A stretch of DNA of 57,833 nucleotides, taken from contig DASREM010000029.1 in NCBI GenBank assembly GCA_035652095.1, positions 1-57,833 on the forward strand. The letters run 5' to 3'. Made by a program: the position numbers and the translations under genes. The stretch's first letter is position 1. Every line of letters begins with the position of its first letter. Positions 17,356 to 26,877 of the stretch are shown piece after piece. Below the pieces are notes generated by a model that was not told the DNA's origin, did not search any database, and saw nothing but the letters and a program-made list of their open reading frames with translations. The DNA is from DASREM01 sp035652095. Lineage in GTDB: Bacteria; Acidobacteriota; Terriglobia; Terriglobales; Acidobacteriaceae.

Positions 17356-20300
17356 CTACGACTTCAAGGCCTTGATGCGCTCAGCAACGTCGCGATAATC
17401 AATGTTGCTGCCGTAAACTTCCATGAAATGATGCAAGGCTGAGCTCTTGTCCTGCGCGACTTCATAGGACGAGCCCAGTTCATAGTGCAGCGCCAGGCGC
17501 GTATCCTGATCGAGGTCAGGCAGTTTGAGCGCCTGTTCATACCAGCGGATCGCCGCCTCGGGAACACCTTTATCCAGGAAACACTGCGCCAGCCAGGTGT
17601 AGGTCTGCATGATCTGCGGGAAAGCATGTCCGCGGTCTACGTACTGACACACCTTCTGCAGTTCGCCGATGGCTTCGTCGAGCAATCCCATCTCGCGGAA
17701 GGCGACGCCGAGGTTGTAGTGAGTTTCCGGATCTTCGTCGGTGCCTGTGGTCTCCTCTTCGAGTTCCTGCTTGAGTTCGCCGAACATGTCGGCGAGGTCA
17801 ACGCCTGCGCTGGCGTCGAGCTTTGGGGCCGCAGCGGGCGCCGGAGTTCCCAACTGCCGCATCTTGGTGGGTTGATAGGTAAACGTCGGGGCAGCGGCGG
17901 CTGGAGCTGTCGGCTCCAATGCGGGCGCGGCAGCGGCGGCAGCGCCGCCAGTTACCACAGGCCTCGGCATCGGAGGAGCTACTGGAGCAGGTGCAGCTTG
18001 CGCCACGGGAGCAGGCTCCGGCCTCGGCGGCGGGGTAACTTCCGCGACCGGCGCAGGCGCTTCCGGCAGGAAGCTGTCGCCCAGTGATGCTTCTAAATCG
18101 GCTACAAAGTCCCCCAGCACACCCGTCTCGGCGACGGCGGGTTCGGTGGCTGCTTCCGCGAACTCGACTGCGGCGGCAGGCGCGGCCTCCGGACTGGGTT
18201 CGGCGACCGCAGGTGTTGCCAGGAATCCGTCGCCAAGGGAAGACTCGAGATCATTAACCAGGGCGTCCAGCACGCCGGGTTGCGGTTCCGGAGCGGGCGG
18301 CTCCGTGGGTGGGGCCTCAAGCGCGGGAGTTTCAATTTCCTCGACCGAAACTTCTTCGACGATCTCAGGCTGCGCAGCCTGGGCTTGCTCGGCCGCGGCA
18401 ATCTCCTGCCGCATGTTGGAGAGCATCGCAACATCTTTAGTCAGCTTCTCCAGCTTGGACATTGCGTCGTGGGCCTGATCCACCATGGAGTGACCAAGGT
18501 AGAAACGAATCTCCTCGATCACCTCGGCAATGGCCTGCGAATCATCTTCCGCGACACCTTCTGCGGGCGCCGATTCAGGCGCAGCCTCTTCCGGAACAGC
18601 GGGGTCTGACTCTTCCGCAAAAGCTCCTTCCCATTCACTCGAAAGATCGACTTCCTCGGCGGGTGCCGCAGCTTCGGGCTGAATGCTGAATTCAGGTACT
18701 TCCGCCGGAGCAGTGGATGGCGCAGCTGCGTGGAAGAACAATCCTGAATTCGGTGCGGAGGCCGAGGCGGCGGCCGCAGCTTGTACCCAGGGCTTGGCCG
18801 GGGCCTCGCGCTCTACCTTAGCGGGCGGGGCTGGAGTTGGAGACTGCTCGTGTTGCGTTGCAGCTGCGGTAGAAGAACACGCTTCGTACTTCGCCGCCAG
18901 TTCTCCGTAACGCGTGGCTTCATCCGGATGGCCCGCGTCGTGATAAAGACTTTCCAGGGTGCGGCAGCATACCGCAGCCTCGTTGAAACGGCCGGCGCGC
19001 GTGTGCAACGACGCCAGGCGCTGGTTCAGCCGCAAATCCTGGGGAGCTTTGGGCAGGGCCGAGTACAACGGGCCCAGGGCCTTGGCCGGCATGTTGTAGG
19101 AGATGAAGAGCTCCGCGTCGGTCAGGGCCGCGCGCACCGCGAGCGCAATCTCATCGGCATAGCGCTGGTCAATGAAGGGAGCCGTGGCTTCCAGTTCGTC
19201 AATCATCACCGCGCCTTCTTCTGCGGTGATGTGGCGCGTTGCCGGCGCTCCACCTAAACGGGCGATCACCTGCTGGTAATTCTTGGCATGCAACTGGTTC
19301 TGCGGTTCAAGCTGGGTCAGCTTCAGATAATAGTCGCGCGCTTTATCCAGTTCGCCCGACTGCACGTAGTTGTGCGCGAGCAACTCATAAACTTCCGTGA
19401 GATGTGTGGTATCTCCCGCCTTGGTAAGTAAATCGAGGACTGTAACCAGGGCATCGTTGTTGTCGCGGACGTGCCCAATCATGGCATGGAGAGTTTCCAG
19501 CAGCTTGTCGGCATCGGTGGCGAGCAGTCGTTCGGCGTACTGCTCGTAGACCTGCAATGCGTCCTGAAACTGGCCGGAAGCAATCAGGGCGTCGGTGTAG
19601 CTGCTGATGGCGGCGCTGTCGTTGTGTACAGAAAACAGCTTGCCGGCAATGTTTCCGGCATCGGGCAGGCGGCCGGTCTGCAGGTAGCACTGCAAAAGCA
19701 GTCGCAGGCCATCAGCATGCGAATCGAGGTCGGCCACTTTTTCCAGTTGCTGGATCGCGCCCGGAATATCGCCGTTATCGAAGGCGTTACGTCCCCGCAG
19801 CAGGAGCGCGTAGCTGTTGCCGGGATCCATGGTCAACATCTTCTGCAGGATTTCTTCGGATTGCGGCAGTGCGCCGCGAGATCGCAAGCTCTCCGCCGCA
19901 GAAGCGAAAATCTGCCAGGCTTCGGTCTTCTTTCCCAGCCGGACATACACCTCGGCCAGGCGCATGCGCATGTTCACATTTTCCGGATCCATTTCCAGGG
20001 TCTTCTGGAAAATCCGGACTGCCTGCTCCAGTTCGCCGGCGCGCAGGAATTCTTCCGCGACCTGCAGGTATTGGGCGCGCGCGTCGTTGAACAGGCCTTG
20101 CTGGGTATAGAGTTCGGCCAGGCGCAGCACGCTCTCCAGCGTGGGCTTGATCTTGGTGAGCTTTTTGTACATGGCGATGGCTTTGACCGTGAAGCCCTGC
20201 GCAGCATAGGCATCGCCGACACTCTTGAAGCACTCAATCGCCTTGTCGTTTTCCCCCAACCGGGCGTGAAGATCGCCGACGGTATTGCTGACCGTCAGAT

Positions 20301-20424
20301 CCTTGGGATCCGCTTTGAGGATTTTCTCGTACTCAGCAATCGCGTTCTGCAGCTTGCCCTGCTGGACAAACTTCTCCGCCGCGCTGAGCACCTTCTGCTT
20401 GTTGAAGCCAAAACCAAACGCCAT
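17356..20424 (-). CDS. Large TPR-repeat protein
   Basis: The 1022-aa cytoplasmic protein has no signal peptide. About residues 10-420 form a row of TPR-like helical hairpins (for example AEKFVQQGKLQNAIAEYEKI and AVRIFQKTLEMDPENVNMRM). About 530-870 are a low-complexity, Pro/Ala/Glu-rich, probably disordered linker that contains two short repeats built around L-x(2)-F-V-x-D-L-E-A-S-L-G-D. About 890-1022 hold further TPRs (HYNLGVAFREMGLLDEAI). Such proteins act as assembly scaffolds. It is the first gene of an operon with a small membrane protein and a LOG protein. No good ribosome site is visible before the ATG. Confidence 0.85.
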   Translation of the reverse strand: MAFGFGFNKQKVLSAAEKFVQQGKLQNAIAEYEKILKADPKDLTVSNTVGDLHARLGENDKAIECFKSVGDAYAAQGFTVKAIAMYKKLTKIKPTLESVLRLAELYTQQGLFNDARAQYLQVAEEFLRAGELEQAVRIFQKTLEMDPENVNMRMRLAEVYVRLGKKTEAWQIFASAAESLRSRGALPQSEEILQKMLTMDPGNSYALLLRGRNAFDNGDIPGAIQQLEKVADLDSHADGLRLLLQCYLQTGRLPDAGNIAGKLFSVHNDSAAISSYTDALIASGQFQDALQVYEQYAERLLATDADKLLETLHAMIGHVRDNNDALVTVLDLLTKAGDTTHLTEVYELLAHNYVQSGELDKARDYYLKLTQLEPQNQLHAKNYQQVIARLGGAPATRHITAEEGAVMIDELEATAPFIDQRYADEIALAVRAALTDAELFISYNMPAKALGPLYSALPKAPQDLRLNQRLASLHTRAGRFNEAAVCCRTLESLYHDAGHPDEATRYGELAAKYEACSSTAAATQHEQSPTPAPPAKVEREAPAKPWVQAAAAASASAPNSGLFFHAAAPSTAPAEVPEFSIQPEAAAPAEEVDLSSEWEGAFAEESDPAVPEEAAPESAPAEGVAEDDSQAIAEVIEEIRFYLGHSMVDQAHDAMSKLEKLTKDVAMLSNMRQEIAAAEQAQAAQPEIVEEVSVEEIETPALEAPPTEPPAPEPQPGVLDALVNDLESSLGDGFLATPAVAEPSPEAAPAAAVEFAEAATEPAVAETGVLGDFVADLEASLGDSFLPEAPAPVAEVTPPPRPEPAPVAQAAPAPVAPPMPRPVVTGGAAAAAAPALEPTAPAAAAPTFTYQPTKMRQLGTPAPAAAPKLDASAGVDLADMFGELKQELEEETTGTDEDPETHYNLGVAFREMGLLDEAIGELQKVCQYVDRGHAFPQIMQTYTWLAQCFLDKGVPEAAIRWYEQALKLPDLDQDTRLALHYELGSSYEVAQDKSSALHHFMEVYGSNIDYRDVAERIKALKS

Positions 20425-20785
20425 ATGAATGCGGACTCCGGCCCGGTTCCGCCGAAGAACGCTCCTTCCTGGGAATGTTCACAGACGGCCAACCGTCCGT
20501 GGGCAATCCGGCGAAATTCCAGATGGCCTTCCGGACATGGTCATTGTAAGGCTGGTTACCGAGAACTGTATGGTTACTAAGGGTTACCGGAAGGGAGTGT
20601 ACCGCCGGGTTACGGAAGGAATCTTGCCGGTTTTGTAGGGATTCGAGAGCCAAACCATTGAGGGCCGGGCTTGTGTCGGCGCCCTGCCCAATCCCGGCCG
20701 GGGCGCTAATTTAGGCCCTCTTCTTGGGAAATGTGGTTTGCTCATCTATATTCCTAGACAAGAAGAAGCAGTCAAAGGCGATCCC
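20425..20785. other. Divergent intergenic region with four GGTTAC repeats
   Basis: This region of about 360 bases lies between the divergent TPR operon and the methyltransferase gene. It contains four GGTTAC hexamers on the plus strand at 20554, 20572, 20582 and 20608, the first and third as GGTTACC. They lie 130-190 bases upstream of both genes and could be regulator sites. I see no RNA gene here. Confidence 0.4.
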
Positions 20786-21598
20786 ATGGGTGAGGCCGGT
20801 CCCGCTCTGCGTCACTATGATGCGGACTACGGTAATTTCAAAAATGCGCTTTATGCCGAGATTCGCCGGGAAGCTTACGGCGTAGACATCGGTCAAAGCA
20901 GTTGGCTGACCTGCGACGAACTGGACCGGTTTGTGCAGCACCTTGACCTGTCTCCTGCAAAGGTCCTGCTGGACGTTGCTTGTGGCTCGGGCGGACCCGC
21001 GTTGCGGGTGGCCGAACGTACCGGTTGTTCAGTGACCGGGGTGGATATTCACAAGGATGCGATCGCCGCGGCAAAGTCCATGGTTGCGGAACGCGGTTTA
21101 TTAGATCGGGCCGAGTTCCGAGTTGGAGACGCGGCGGCACGCTTGCCGTTTGTTGATGCCAGCTTCGACGCGATCCTGTGCAATGATGCCATCAACCATC
21201 TTCCCGATCGCAAACGAGTGCTCACGGAATGGTCGCGCGTGCTCAAGCGCGGAGGACGGATGCTGTTCACCGATCCGATTACGGTGACCGGGCCGTTGAC
21301 CAAGCCGGAGATTGAGATCCGCAGTTCGATTGGATTTTTCCTGTTCGTGCCGCTTGGCTACGATGAACGAGTCATTGCCGAGTGCGGCCTGCACTTACTC
21401 ACGCGCGAGGACGTCACCGAAAACATGGCCACAATTGCAGAACGCCGCCGCGCCGCCCGCGCTTCCCATGAGGCAGAACTGCGCGAGATCGAAGGCGATC
21501 AAACTTACGAAGGGCAGCAGGAATTCCTGGTGGTGGCATCGCGATTAGCAGCCGAGCGCCGACTGTCGCGGTTTCTTTATGTGGCAGAGAAGAAATGA
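20786..21598 (+). CDS. Class I SAM-dependent methyltransferase
   Basis: The protein is 270 aa. The SAM-binding motif is VLLDVACGSGGPALRVAE, followed by the acidic V-T-G-V-D-I-H, motif II around FDAILCNDAINHL (post-I/II) and LKRGGRMLFTDP. The overall layout resembles small-molecule methyltransferases of the sarcosine/dimethylglycine or SmtA type, and the substrate is not predictable. Two starts are possible: ATG 20738 and ATG 20786. The second has AAAGGCG upstream and is used here. It stands alone on the plus strand. Confidence 0.85.
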   Translation: MGEAGPALRHYDADYGNFKNALYAEIRREAYGVDIGQSSWLTCDELDRFVQHLDLSPAKVLLDVACGSGGPALRVAERTGCSVTGVDIHKDAIAAAKSMVAERGLLDRAEFRVGDAAARLPFVDASFDAILCNDAINHLPDRKRVLTEWSRVLKRGGRMLFTDPITVTGPLTKPEIEIRSSIGFFLFVPLGYDERVIAECGLHLLTREDVTENMATIAERRRAARASHEAELREIEGDQTYEGQQEFLVVASRLAAERRLSRFLYVAEKK

Positions 21599-22193
21599 CG
21601 GCCTGGTGGTGACTTCTCGCAGTGCGCCCGAAAACTGCTCCACTTTCTGAGTGATCTGTGAGGCGCAAGGCTTAAATCATGATCACTATTGCAGTCCCAT
21701 TAAGATGTGCCGCAGAGGCCCACACATTCGCAAAAAGCGCGAACGTGCGGGGCGCCCGGCTCAGTTCAGTCAGTTTCCAATCGCGTTACCTAATTCTCAA
21801 TTCATTCGCGCGACCTGGGAACAACTCGTCGTTCCGGCACATACCGTGGTCTTAATCGATCGCACGGGAGAGGGTCACTATGACGTGTGCTCACCGTTAC
21901 GAGCATTGCGACTACGTTTGTTGCTCGCCATACAACGCGTGCACCAAGGGGTCATCTTGAACTTCCGCACTCGCAAAGGATCCTACTTTCTCCCTTGAAC
22001 AGGTTCGTTCAGCGAGGTAAAATGCCGCGATTTTGTCCGGAAGTGCGCCTTAGTTTTCCGCTCCTCCCCTGAACGTAGTTCTGCTTTCTCGAAAGATGGG
22101 CCCCATTATCTTGCTGCCATTCGCGAAGACAGCTTCGCGTATGCGCAAGAGTGTGCGTTGCTGTCGTGATCTCGACAATCCAGCAGGGGAGAT
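21599..22193. other. Gene-free stretch
   Basis: 595 bases without a supportable gene. Two short open frames exist (for example 21651-21998) but lack a ribosome site and protein-like composition. I see no tRNA, terminator or repeat. Confidence 0.45.
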
Positions 22194-25100
22194 ATGCGCA
22201 TGAGTTGCCGGCCGCTTGCTTCGTTTATTGCTTTTACCCTATCAGTGGTGTTGACGGTTTCGCCCTACTCGGCGGTATCAGGACAAACAGTTGCCCACGC
22301 GCCCGGTATCAAGCTGCCGCCCGGAGTCGGCGCGGCTTCGTTGGCGAAGGTTCCACTGCCGGGGCAAGTTCGGCCTGGACTGCCTCTCCCCTTGCCTCCC
22401 TTGCCACAATCTGGGGTGGGCCGACTCGGCAAACCTGTTAAGCCGCTGACACAAGCTAACGGCAACCCAGTTCTTCAGAGCGCATCACCGTTTCCTTCCG
22501 GCGGCCCGGATGCGCTCTCAGTCGCGGTGGCGGATGTAAATGGCGACGGTGAACCGGATGTACTGGTCGCGAACGAGTGTCAGAGCAACAGCGACTGCAA
22601 CAGTGGCGGGATCGGTGTGCTGCTGGGGAACGGCGATGGTACTTTTCAGGCAGCCCAGACATACGCTTCCGGAGGCACAGTTGCCTTCTCATTGGTAGTT
22701 GCAGATGTAAATGGCGATGGCAAGACGGATGTGCTGGTCGCGAACCAGTGTCTGAGCAGCAGCTGCACCGGCGGTGGCATTGGAGTCCTGCTGGGCAACG
22801 GCGATGGGACTTTCCAGGCAGCCCAGGCATACGCTTCCGGAGGCCTGTCCGCGTACTCGGTCGCAGCGGCGGATGTGAATGGCGACGGCAAAGCGGATGT
22901 GCTGGTGGCCAACAATTGTCAGAGCAACAGCGATTGCACCGGGGGAGTAGTTGGAGTGCTGCTAGGGAACGGCGATGGTACTTTTCAGGCAGCCCAGGCA
23001 TACGCATCAGGAGGCCTGTACGCGTACTCGGTGACTGTGGCGGATGTGAATGGCGACAGCAAACCGGATGTGCTGGTCGGGAACCAATATCAGAGCAGCA
23101 GCAACACCAACAATGGCGGACTAGGAGTGCTGCTGGGCAACGGCGACGGCACATTCCAGTCAGCCCAAACGTACTCGTCTGGGGGTCTATACACGTACTC
23201 GGTGGCAGTGGCGGATGTGAATGGCGACGGCAAAGCGGATGTATTTCTCACGAACCAGTGTGTGAGCAGTGTCGACTGCAACAGTAGCAGCATCGGCGTG
23301 CTGCTGGGTAATGGCGATAGCACTTTTCAAGGGGCCCAAACGTATTCCTCCGGCGGCCAAACCGCGTACTCGGTATCAGTGGCAGATGTGAATGGCGATG
23401 GTAGGCCGGATCTGCTGGTCGCGAACAACTGTCAGAGTGGTGGGGGGTGCAGCAGTGGGAGAATTGGAGTGTTGCTGGGCAACGGCGATGGGACCTTCCA
23501 GACAGCTCAGGCATACGCCTCGGACGGGGCGATCGCGGTCTCCCTGGCAGTCGCAGACGTGAATGGCGACGGCAGACTGGATCTGCTGGCCGCCAACGTG
23601 TGCTCCAGTAACATCTACTGCGGCACGGGAGCGCTGGGAGTCCTGCTCGGCAACGGCGATGGTAGCTTCCAAGCAGCCCATGCATACACCTCCGGGGGGC
23701 AGATCGCAAACTTCGCCGCAGCCTCGGATGTGAATGGCGACGGCAAACCGGATCTCCTGATCGCGAGCGCATGTCAGAACAGCCAATGCATCAATGGCGC
23801 GATTAGCGTGTTGCTGGCTGCGGGGGACGGTAGCTTTCAAACAACACAGACGTACGCCTCCGGCGGTGGGGACGCGATATCCGTGGCCGTGGCGGATGTA
23901 AATGGCGATAGCAAGCTCGATCTGCTGGTCGCGAACAACTGTCAGAGCAGCGGCAATTGCACCGTAGGCTCCATCGGAGTGCTCTTGGGCAACGGCGATG
24001 GTAGCTTTCAGGCTGCTCAGACCTATGCGTCAGGGGGCTACGCCGCGCTCTCAGTGGCAGTCGCAGATGTCAATGGCGACGGCAAACCCGATTTACTGGT
24101 TGCGGACACTTGTCAGAGCATCAACGACTGCACGTCTGGCGGGATCGGAGTGCTGTTGGGCAACGGCGATGGCAGCTTTCAGGCAGCGCAGACGTTCGCC
24201 GCTGGAAATGGGGCGTTCTCCGTAGCCGTGGCCGACGTGAACGGCGACGCCACGCCCGATCTACTGGTCGCAGACAGTTGTCAAAGCGGTACGGATTGCA
24301 GCAGTGGTGCAATCTCAGTGCTCCTAGGCAACGGCGACGGCAGTTTCCAGCCAGCCCAGAGCTACTACTCCGGGGGCGCATTCGCCCGCTGGGTAGCAGT
24401 CGCGGACGTCAATGCCGATGGCCAACCGGATTTGCTGGTTGCAAACCAATGCCTGAGCGCCAGCGACTGCGGGCCTGGCGGCATCGGAGTGCTGCTGGGT
24501 AACGCCGATGGGACCTTCCAACCAGCGCAAACCTACGCGTCCGGCGGCACTAGAGCTTTCTCAGTCGCGATATCCGACGTTACCGGCGACGGCAAACCCG
24601 ATCTGGTCGTCGATAATCTGGACTTCACAACGGTGCTAGGGGGGAATGGGGATGGCACATTCCAATCACCAAGCGTGTACTCACCAGGCGGAATTCAGCT
24701 TGTGGTTAGTGATTTTAATCTCGACGGGAAACCTGACGCGGCGGTCGTGTCCGCAGCGGATAACGTCACGATCCTCCTGAATATCTCGACTGGATTCGTC
24801 CAGAATACGACAACTACTCTGACCTCGCTTGAGAACCCATCCGGATTCGGTCAGTTCGTGCATTTTACTGCTACAGTGACGCCGAGCGGATCCGGCAATC
24901 CCACAGGAACGGTCAGCTTCTATGACGGCAGTACATTATTAGGAACGGCAAGTCTGAGCAATGGAACTGCGCAGTTTACAACTCCGACCCTAAGCGTGGG
25001 ATCACACTCGGTTACGGCGACCTACAGCGGTGATACCAATTACCAGGGCAGCACCTCCACTCCGCTGAGCCAGGTCGTCAATCGGTCAGGCATCGCGTCG

Positions 25101-25943
25101 GTGGGAATCAATTCCGATGCCAATCCGTCAAGCTTCAATATGACGGTTACTTTCACGGCGTTCATTACTCCGCAATATAACGGGTGGACGACGGGCACAG
25201 TCACTTTCCTGGACGGAACGACCGTGATCGGCAGTTCAAGCGTGACCAACAATAGCGCTGCTATTACGACCAATTCGTTAGCTGTAGGGAGTCACTCCAT
25301 CACGGCCAGTTATAGCGGAGACTCCAATTTCGACAGTGGCACGTCCTTTGTGCTGTCGCAGAACGTGAACCCGGCGGCCTCAACTACAACTTTGACTTCT
25401 TCCGTCAATCCGTCGGTCGTTGGTCAAGCCGTGCTCTTTACTGCGACGGTCACTGGGCAGTTCGGCGGCACCCCTTCGGGGACAGTGAGCTTTATGAATG
25501 GCAGCAAAGTTCTGGGTACAGGAGCTCTGAGCGGCGGAACGACCAGCCTGAGCATAAGTTTCGTGACCGCAGGCGGTCGCTCCATGACTGCGGTTTATTC
25601 GGGAGATGCGAACTTCACCGGCAGCACTTCGCCGGTCCTAAATCAGCAGGTGTTTAAGGCGGCGAGCAGCGTAGCTCTTACGTCGTCGCGGAACCCTTCT
25701 AACGTGGGACAGGCGGTGACGTTCACGGCCACGGTCAGCTCGAGTGTGGCGATTCCAAACGGAGAAATCGTGACCTTCCTTGACGGGAGCACTACGTTGG
25801 GAACGGGGAAGACCACGGCTGGGGTAGCAAAGTTCACAACGTCATCGCTGGCCCACGGCAATCACTCGATAAAGGCTCAGTACCCCGGCGACAGTAAGAT
25901 CAAACCGGCAACCTCCGCTGTGCTGAAACAGAAAGTGAATTGA
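22194..25943 (+). CDS. Secreted FG-GAP/VCBS repeat protein with four Ig-like (Big_3_5) domains
   Basis: The 1249-aa protein has a signal peptide (FIAFTLSVVLTVSPYSA), a proline-rich stretch to about residue 95, thirteen full FG-GAP repeats plus a degenerate fourteenth (about 100-860), and four Ig-like domains (about 865-1249). Each repeat of about 57 aa has a calcium-binding loop DVNGDGKPDLLVAN and ends IGVLLGNGDGTFQ-A-A-Q-T-Y-A-S-G-G. Eleven repeats carry an added Cys pair between the two (as in CQSNSDC), probably a disulfide; repeat 4 has lost it. The fold should be a large beta-propeller or chain of propellers. The Ig-like domains share TGTVSFYDGSTLLGT. No anchor or sorting signal is visible at the C-terminus. 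AGGGGAG directly precedes the ATG. An adhesion or polymer-binding role is inferred. Confidence 0.92.
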   Translation: MRMSCRPLASFIAFTLSVVLTVSPYSAVSGQTVAHAPGIKLPPGVGAASLAKVPLPGQVRPGLPLPLPPLPQSGVGRLGKPVKPLTQANGNPVLQSASPFPSGGPDALSVAVADVNGDGEPDVLVANECQSNSDCNSGGIGVLLGNGDGTFQAAQTYASGGTVAFSLVVADVNGDGKTDVLVANQCLSSSCTGGGIGVLLGNGDGTFQAAQAYASGGLSAYSVAAADVNGDGKADVLVANNCQSNSDCTGGVVGVLLGNGDGTFQAAQAYASGGLYAYSVTVADVNGDSKPDVLVGNQYQSSSNTNNGGLGVLLGNGDGTFQSAQTYSSGGLYTYSVAVADVNGDGKADVFLTNQCVSSVDCNSSSIGVLLGNGDSTFQGAQTYSSGGQTAYSVSVADVNGDGRPDLLVANNCQSGGGCSSGRIGVLLGNGDGTFQTAQAYASDGAIAVSLAVADVNGDGRLDLLAANVCSSNIYCGTGALGVLLGNGDGSFQAAHAYTSGGQIANFAAASDVNGDGKPDLLIASACQNSQCINGAISVLLAAGDGSFQTTQTYASGGGDAISVAVADVNGDSKLDLLVANNCQSSGNCTVGSIGVLLGNGDGSFQAAQTYASGGYAALSVAVADVNGDGKPDLLVADTCQSINDCTSGGIGVLLGNGDGSFQAAQTFAAGNGAFSVAVADVNGDATPDLLVADSCQSGTDCSSGAISVLLGNGDGSFQPAQSYYSGGAFARWVAVADVNADGQPDLLVANQCLSASDCGPGGIGVLLGNADGTFQPAQTYASGGTRAFSVAISDVTGDGKPDLVVDNLDFTTVLGGNGDGTFQSPSVYSPGGIQLVVSDFNLDGKPDAAVVSAADNVTILLNISTGFVQNTTTTLTSLENPSGFGQFVHFTATVTPSGSGNPTGTVSFYDGSTLLGTASLSNGTAQFTTPTLSVGSHSVTATYSGDTNYQGSTSTPLSQVVNRSGIASVGINSDANPSSFNMTVTFTAFITPQYNGWTTGTVTFLDGTTVIGSSSVTNNSAAITTNSLAVGSHSITASYSGDSNFDSGTSFVLSQNVNPAASTTTLTSSVNPSVVGQAVLFTATVTGQFGGTPSGTVSFMNGSKVLGTGALSGGTTSLSISFVTAGGRSMTAVYSGDANFTGSTSPVLNQQVFKAASSVALTSSRNPSNVGQAVTFTATVSSSVAIPNGEIVTFLDGSTTLGTGKTTAGVAKFTTSSLAHGNHSIKAQYPGDSKIKPATSAVLKQKVN
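22495..24760 (+). repeat. Tandem ~171-bp coding repeats (FG-GAP units)
   Basis: Fourteen imperfect units lie head to tail inside the gene above, with near-identical stretches such as GGCGATGGTACTTTTCAGGC recurring. The units are diverged but remain in frame, as expected of an old tandem expansion under protein-level selection. Confidence 0.85.
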
Positions 25944-25989
25944 TTGCGACCGATCCGCAATCGTTTTGAAGGCTTGTAACGAGTCATAT

Positions 25990-26750
25990 CGCAGCGGGCA
26001 GATTGAGACAAATCCTCCGCTTACGAGGGAAGATGTGGCACGGGAAGTGGGCGTCTCGAAGCACACGATTTGCGCGTGGAAGGCGAAGTACGGCGGATGG
26101 ATGTGAGCCAGGCGAGGAAGCGAAGCAGTTGCGCGATGAGAACACGCGGCTGCGGAAGCTGGTGGCGGATCTCAGTCTGGACAAAGAAGCCTTGCAGTCG
26201 GTGATCCGAAAAAAACGGCTGGAGCTCGCAGCGCTGAAGGCGGCTATCGGGCAGATGAAACAAGACAACGCCTTCAGTGAGCGGCGAGCCTGCCGATTGA
26301 TGATGATGGCAGTGACCACGTACCGCTATCGCAGCCAGTGCCGCGATGAACCGCTGCGGACGAAGCTGGTGGAGTGGGCGCGGGAGAAGCCGCGTTTTGG
26401 GTATCGGCGGTTGCATGTGCTGCTGCGGCGAAGTGCAGAACGATTGAACCACAAGCGATTGCATCGGATCTATCGCGAAGCGGGACTGATGATTCGAAGG
26501 AAGAAGCGCAAGCACTGTGTGCGGGCGGGAACGCCGCTGGTGGTGCGCACAGCGGCCAATCAAGAGTGGGCGCTGGACTTCGCGCATGATGCTGTGGCCT
26601 GCGGACGAGCGATCCGGGTGCTGAGTGTAGTCGATGCCTACACGCGCGAGTGTTTGGCCTTAGAAGTGGATACCAGTTTTGCCAGTCGGAGAGTGACGCG
26701 CGCGTTGGAGGCGATAGTTGCCGAGCGCGGACAGGCGGGCGGGCCGCATC
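25990..26750 (+). pseudogene. IS3-family transposase remnant (OrfA end plus truncated OrfB)
   Basis: The first part encodes the helix-turn-helix end of an IS3 OrfA (REVGVSKHTICAWKAKYGG). The frame then shifts twice and continues as EEAKQLRDENTRLRKLVADL, the usual coiled coil, which runs without a stop into OrfB (KKRLELAALKAAI, YGYRRLHVLL-like FGYRRLHVLL, WALDFAHDA with the first catalytic Asp, VDAYTRECLALEVD). Similarity stops near 26740, before the second Asp and the Glu of the DDE triad. The remaining frame to 26881 is unrelated. It therefore has no active transposase. No terminal inverted repeats are obvious. It sits just behind the FG-GAP gene. Confidence 0.85.
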
Positions 26751-26809
26751 AACCCGAAAGCATAGTCTGCGTTTTTCCGGGAAGTAGCTTGCTTAGAGAA
26801 TTGGGGTGC

Positions 26810-26841
26810 GCCACTTCTCGCGTTTTTTTTCGAGAAGTGGC
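26810..26841. repeat. Perfect 11-bp inverted repeat with T8 loop
   Basis: GCCACTTCTCG (26810-26820) and CGAGAAGTGGC (26831-26841) flank CG followed by eight T. It lies between the IS3 remnant and the converging gene at 26878. It could be a terminator for the minus-strand pair, but there is no U-tract outside the stem. Alternatively it may be a miniature-element or insertion scar. Confidence 0.6.
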
Positions 26842-26877
26842 TACCTCGCGCGCGTGGGAATTGGGCCTAAAGGCCTG

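Noticed and set aside
21651..21998. 115-aa open frame in the gap before the FG-GAP gene
   Set aside because: GTG start without ribosome site, Arg/Leu-rich random-looking composition and no recognisable motif.
22495..24760. CRISPR-like or satellite repeats
   Set aside because: The repeats are in-frame coding units of about 57 residues (FG-GAP), without spacer structure.
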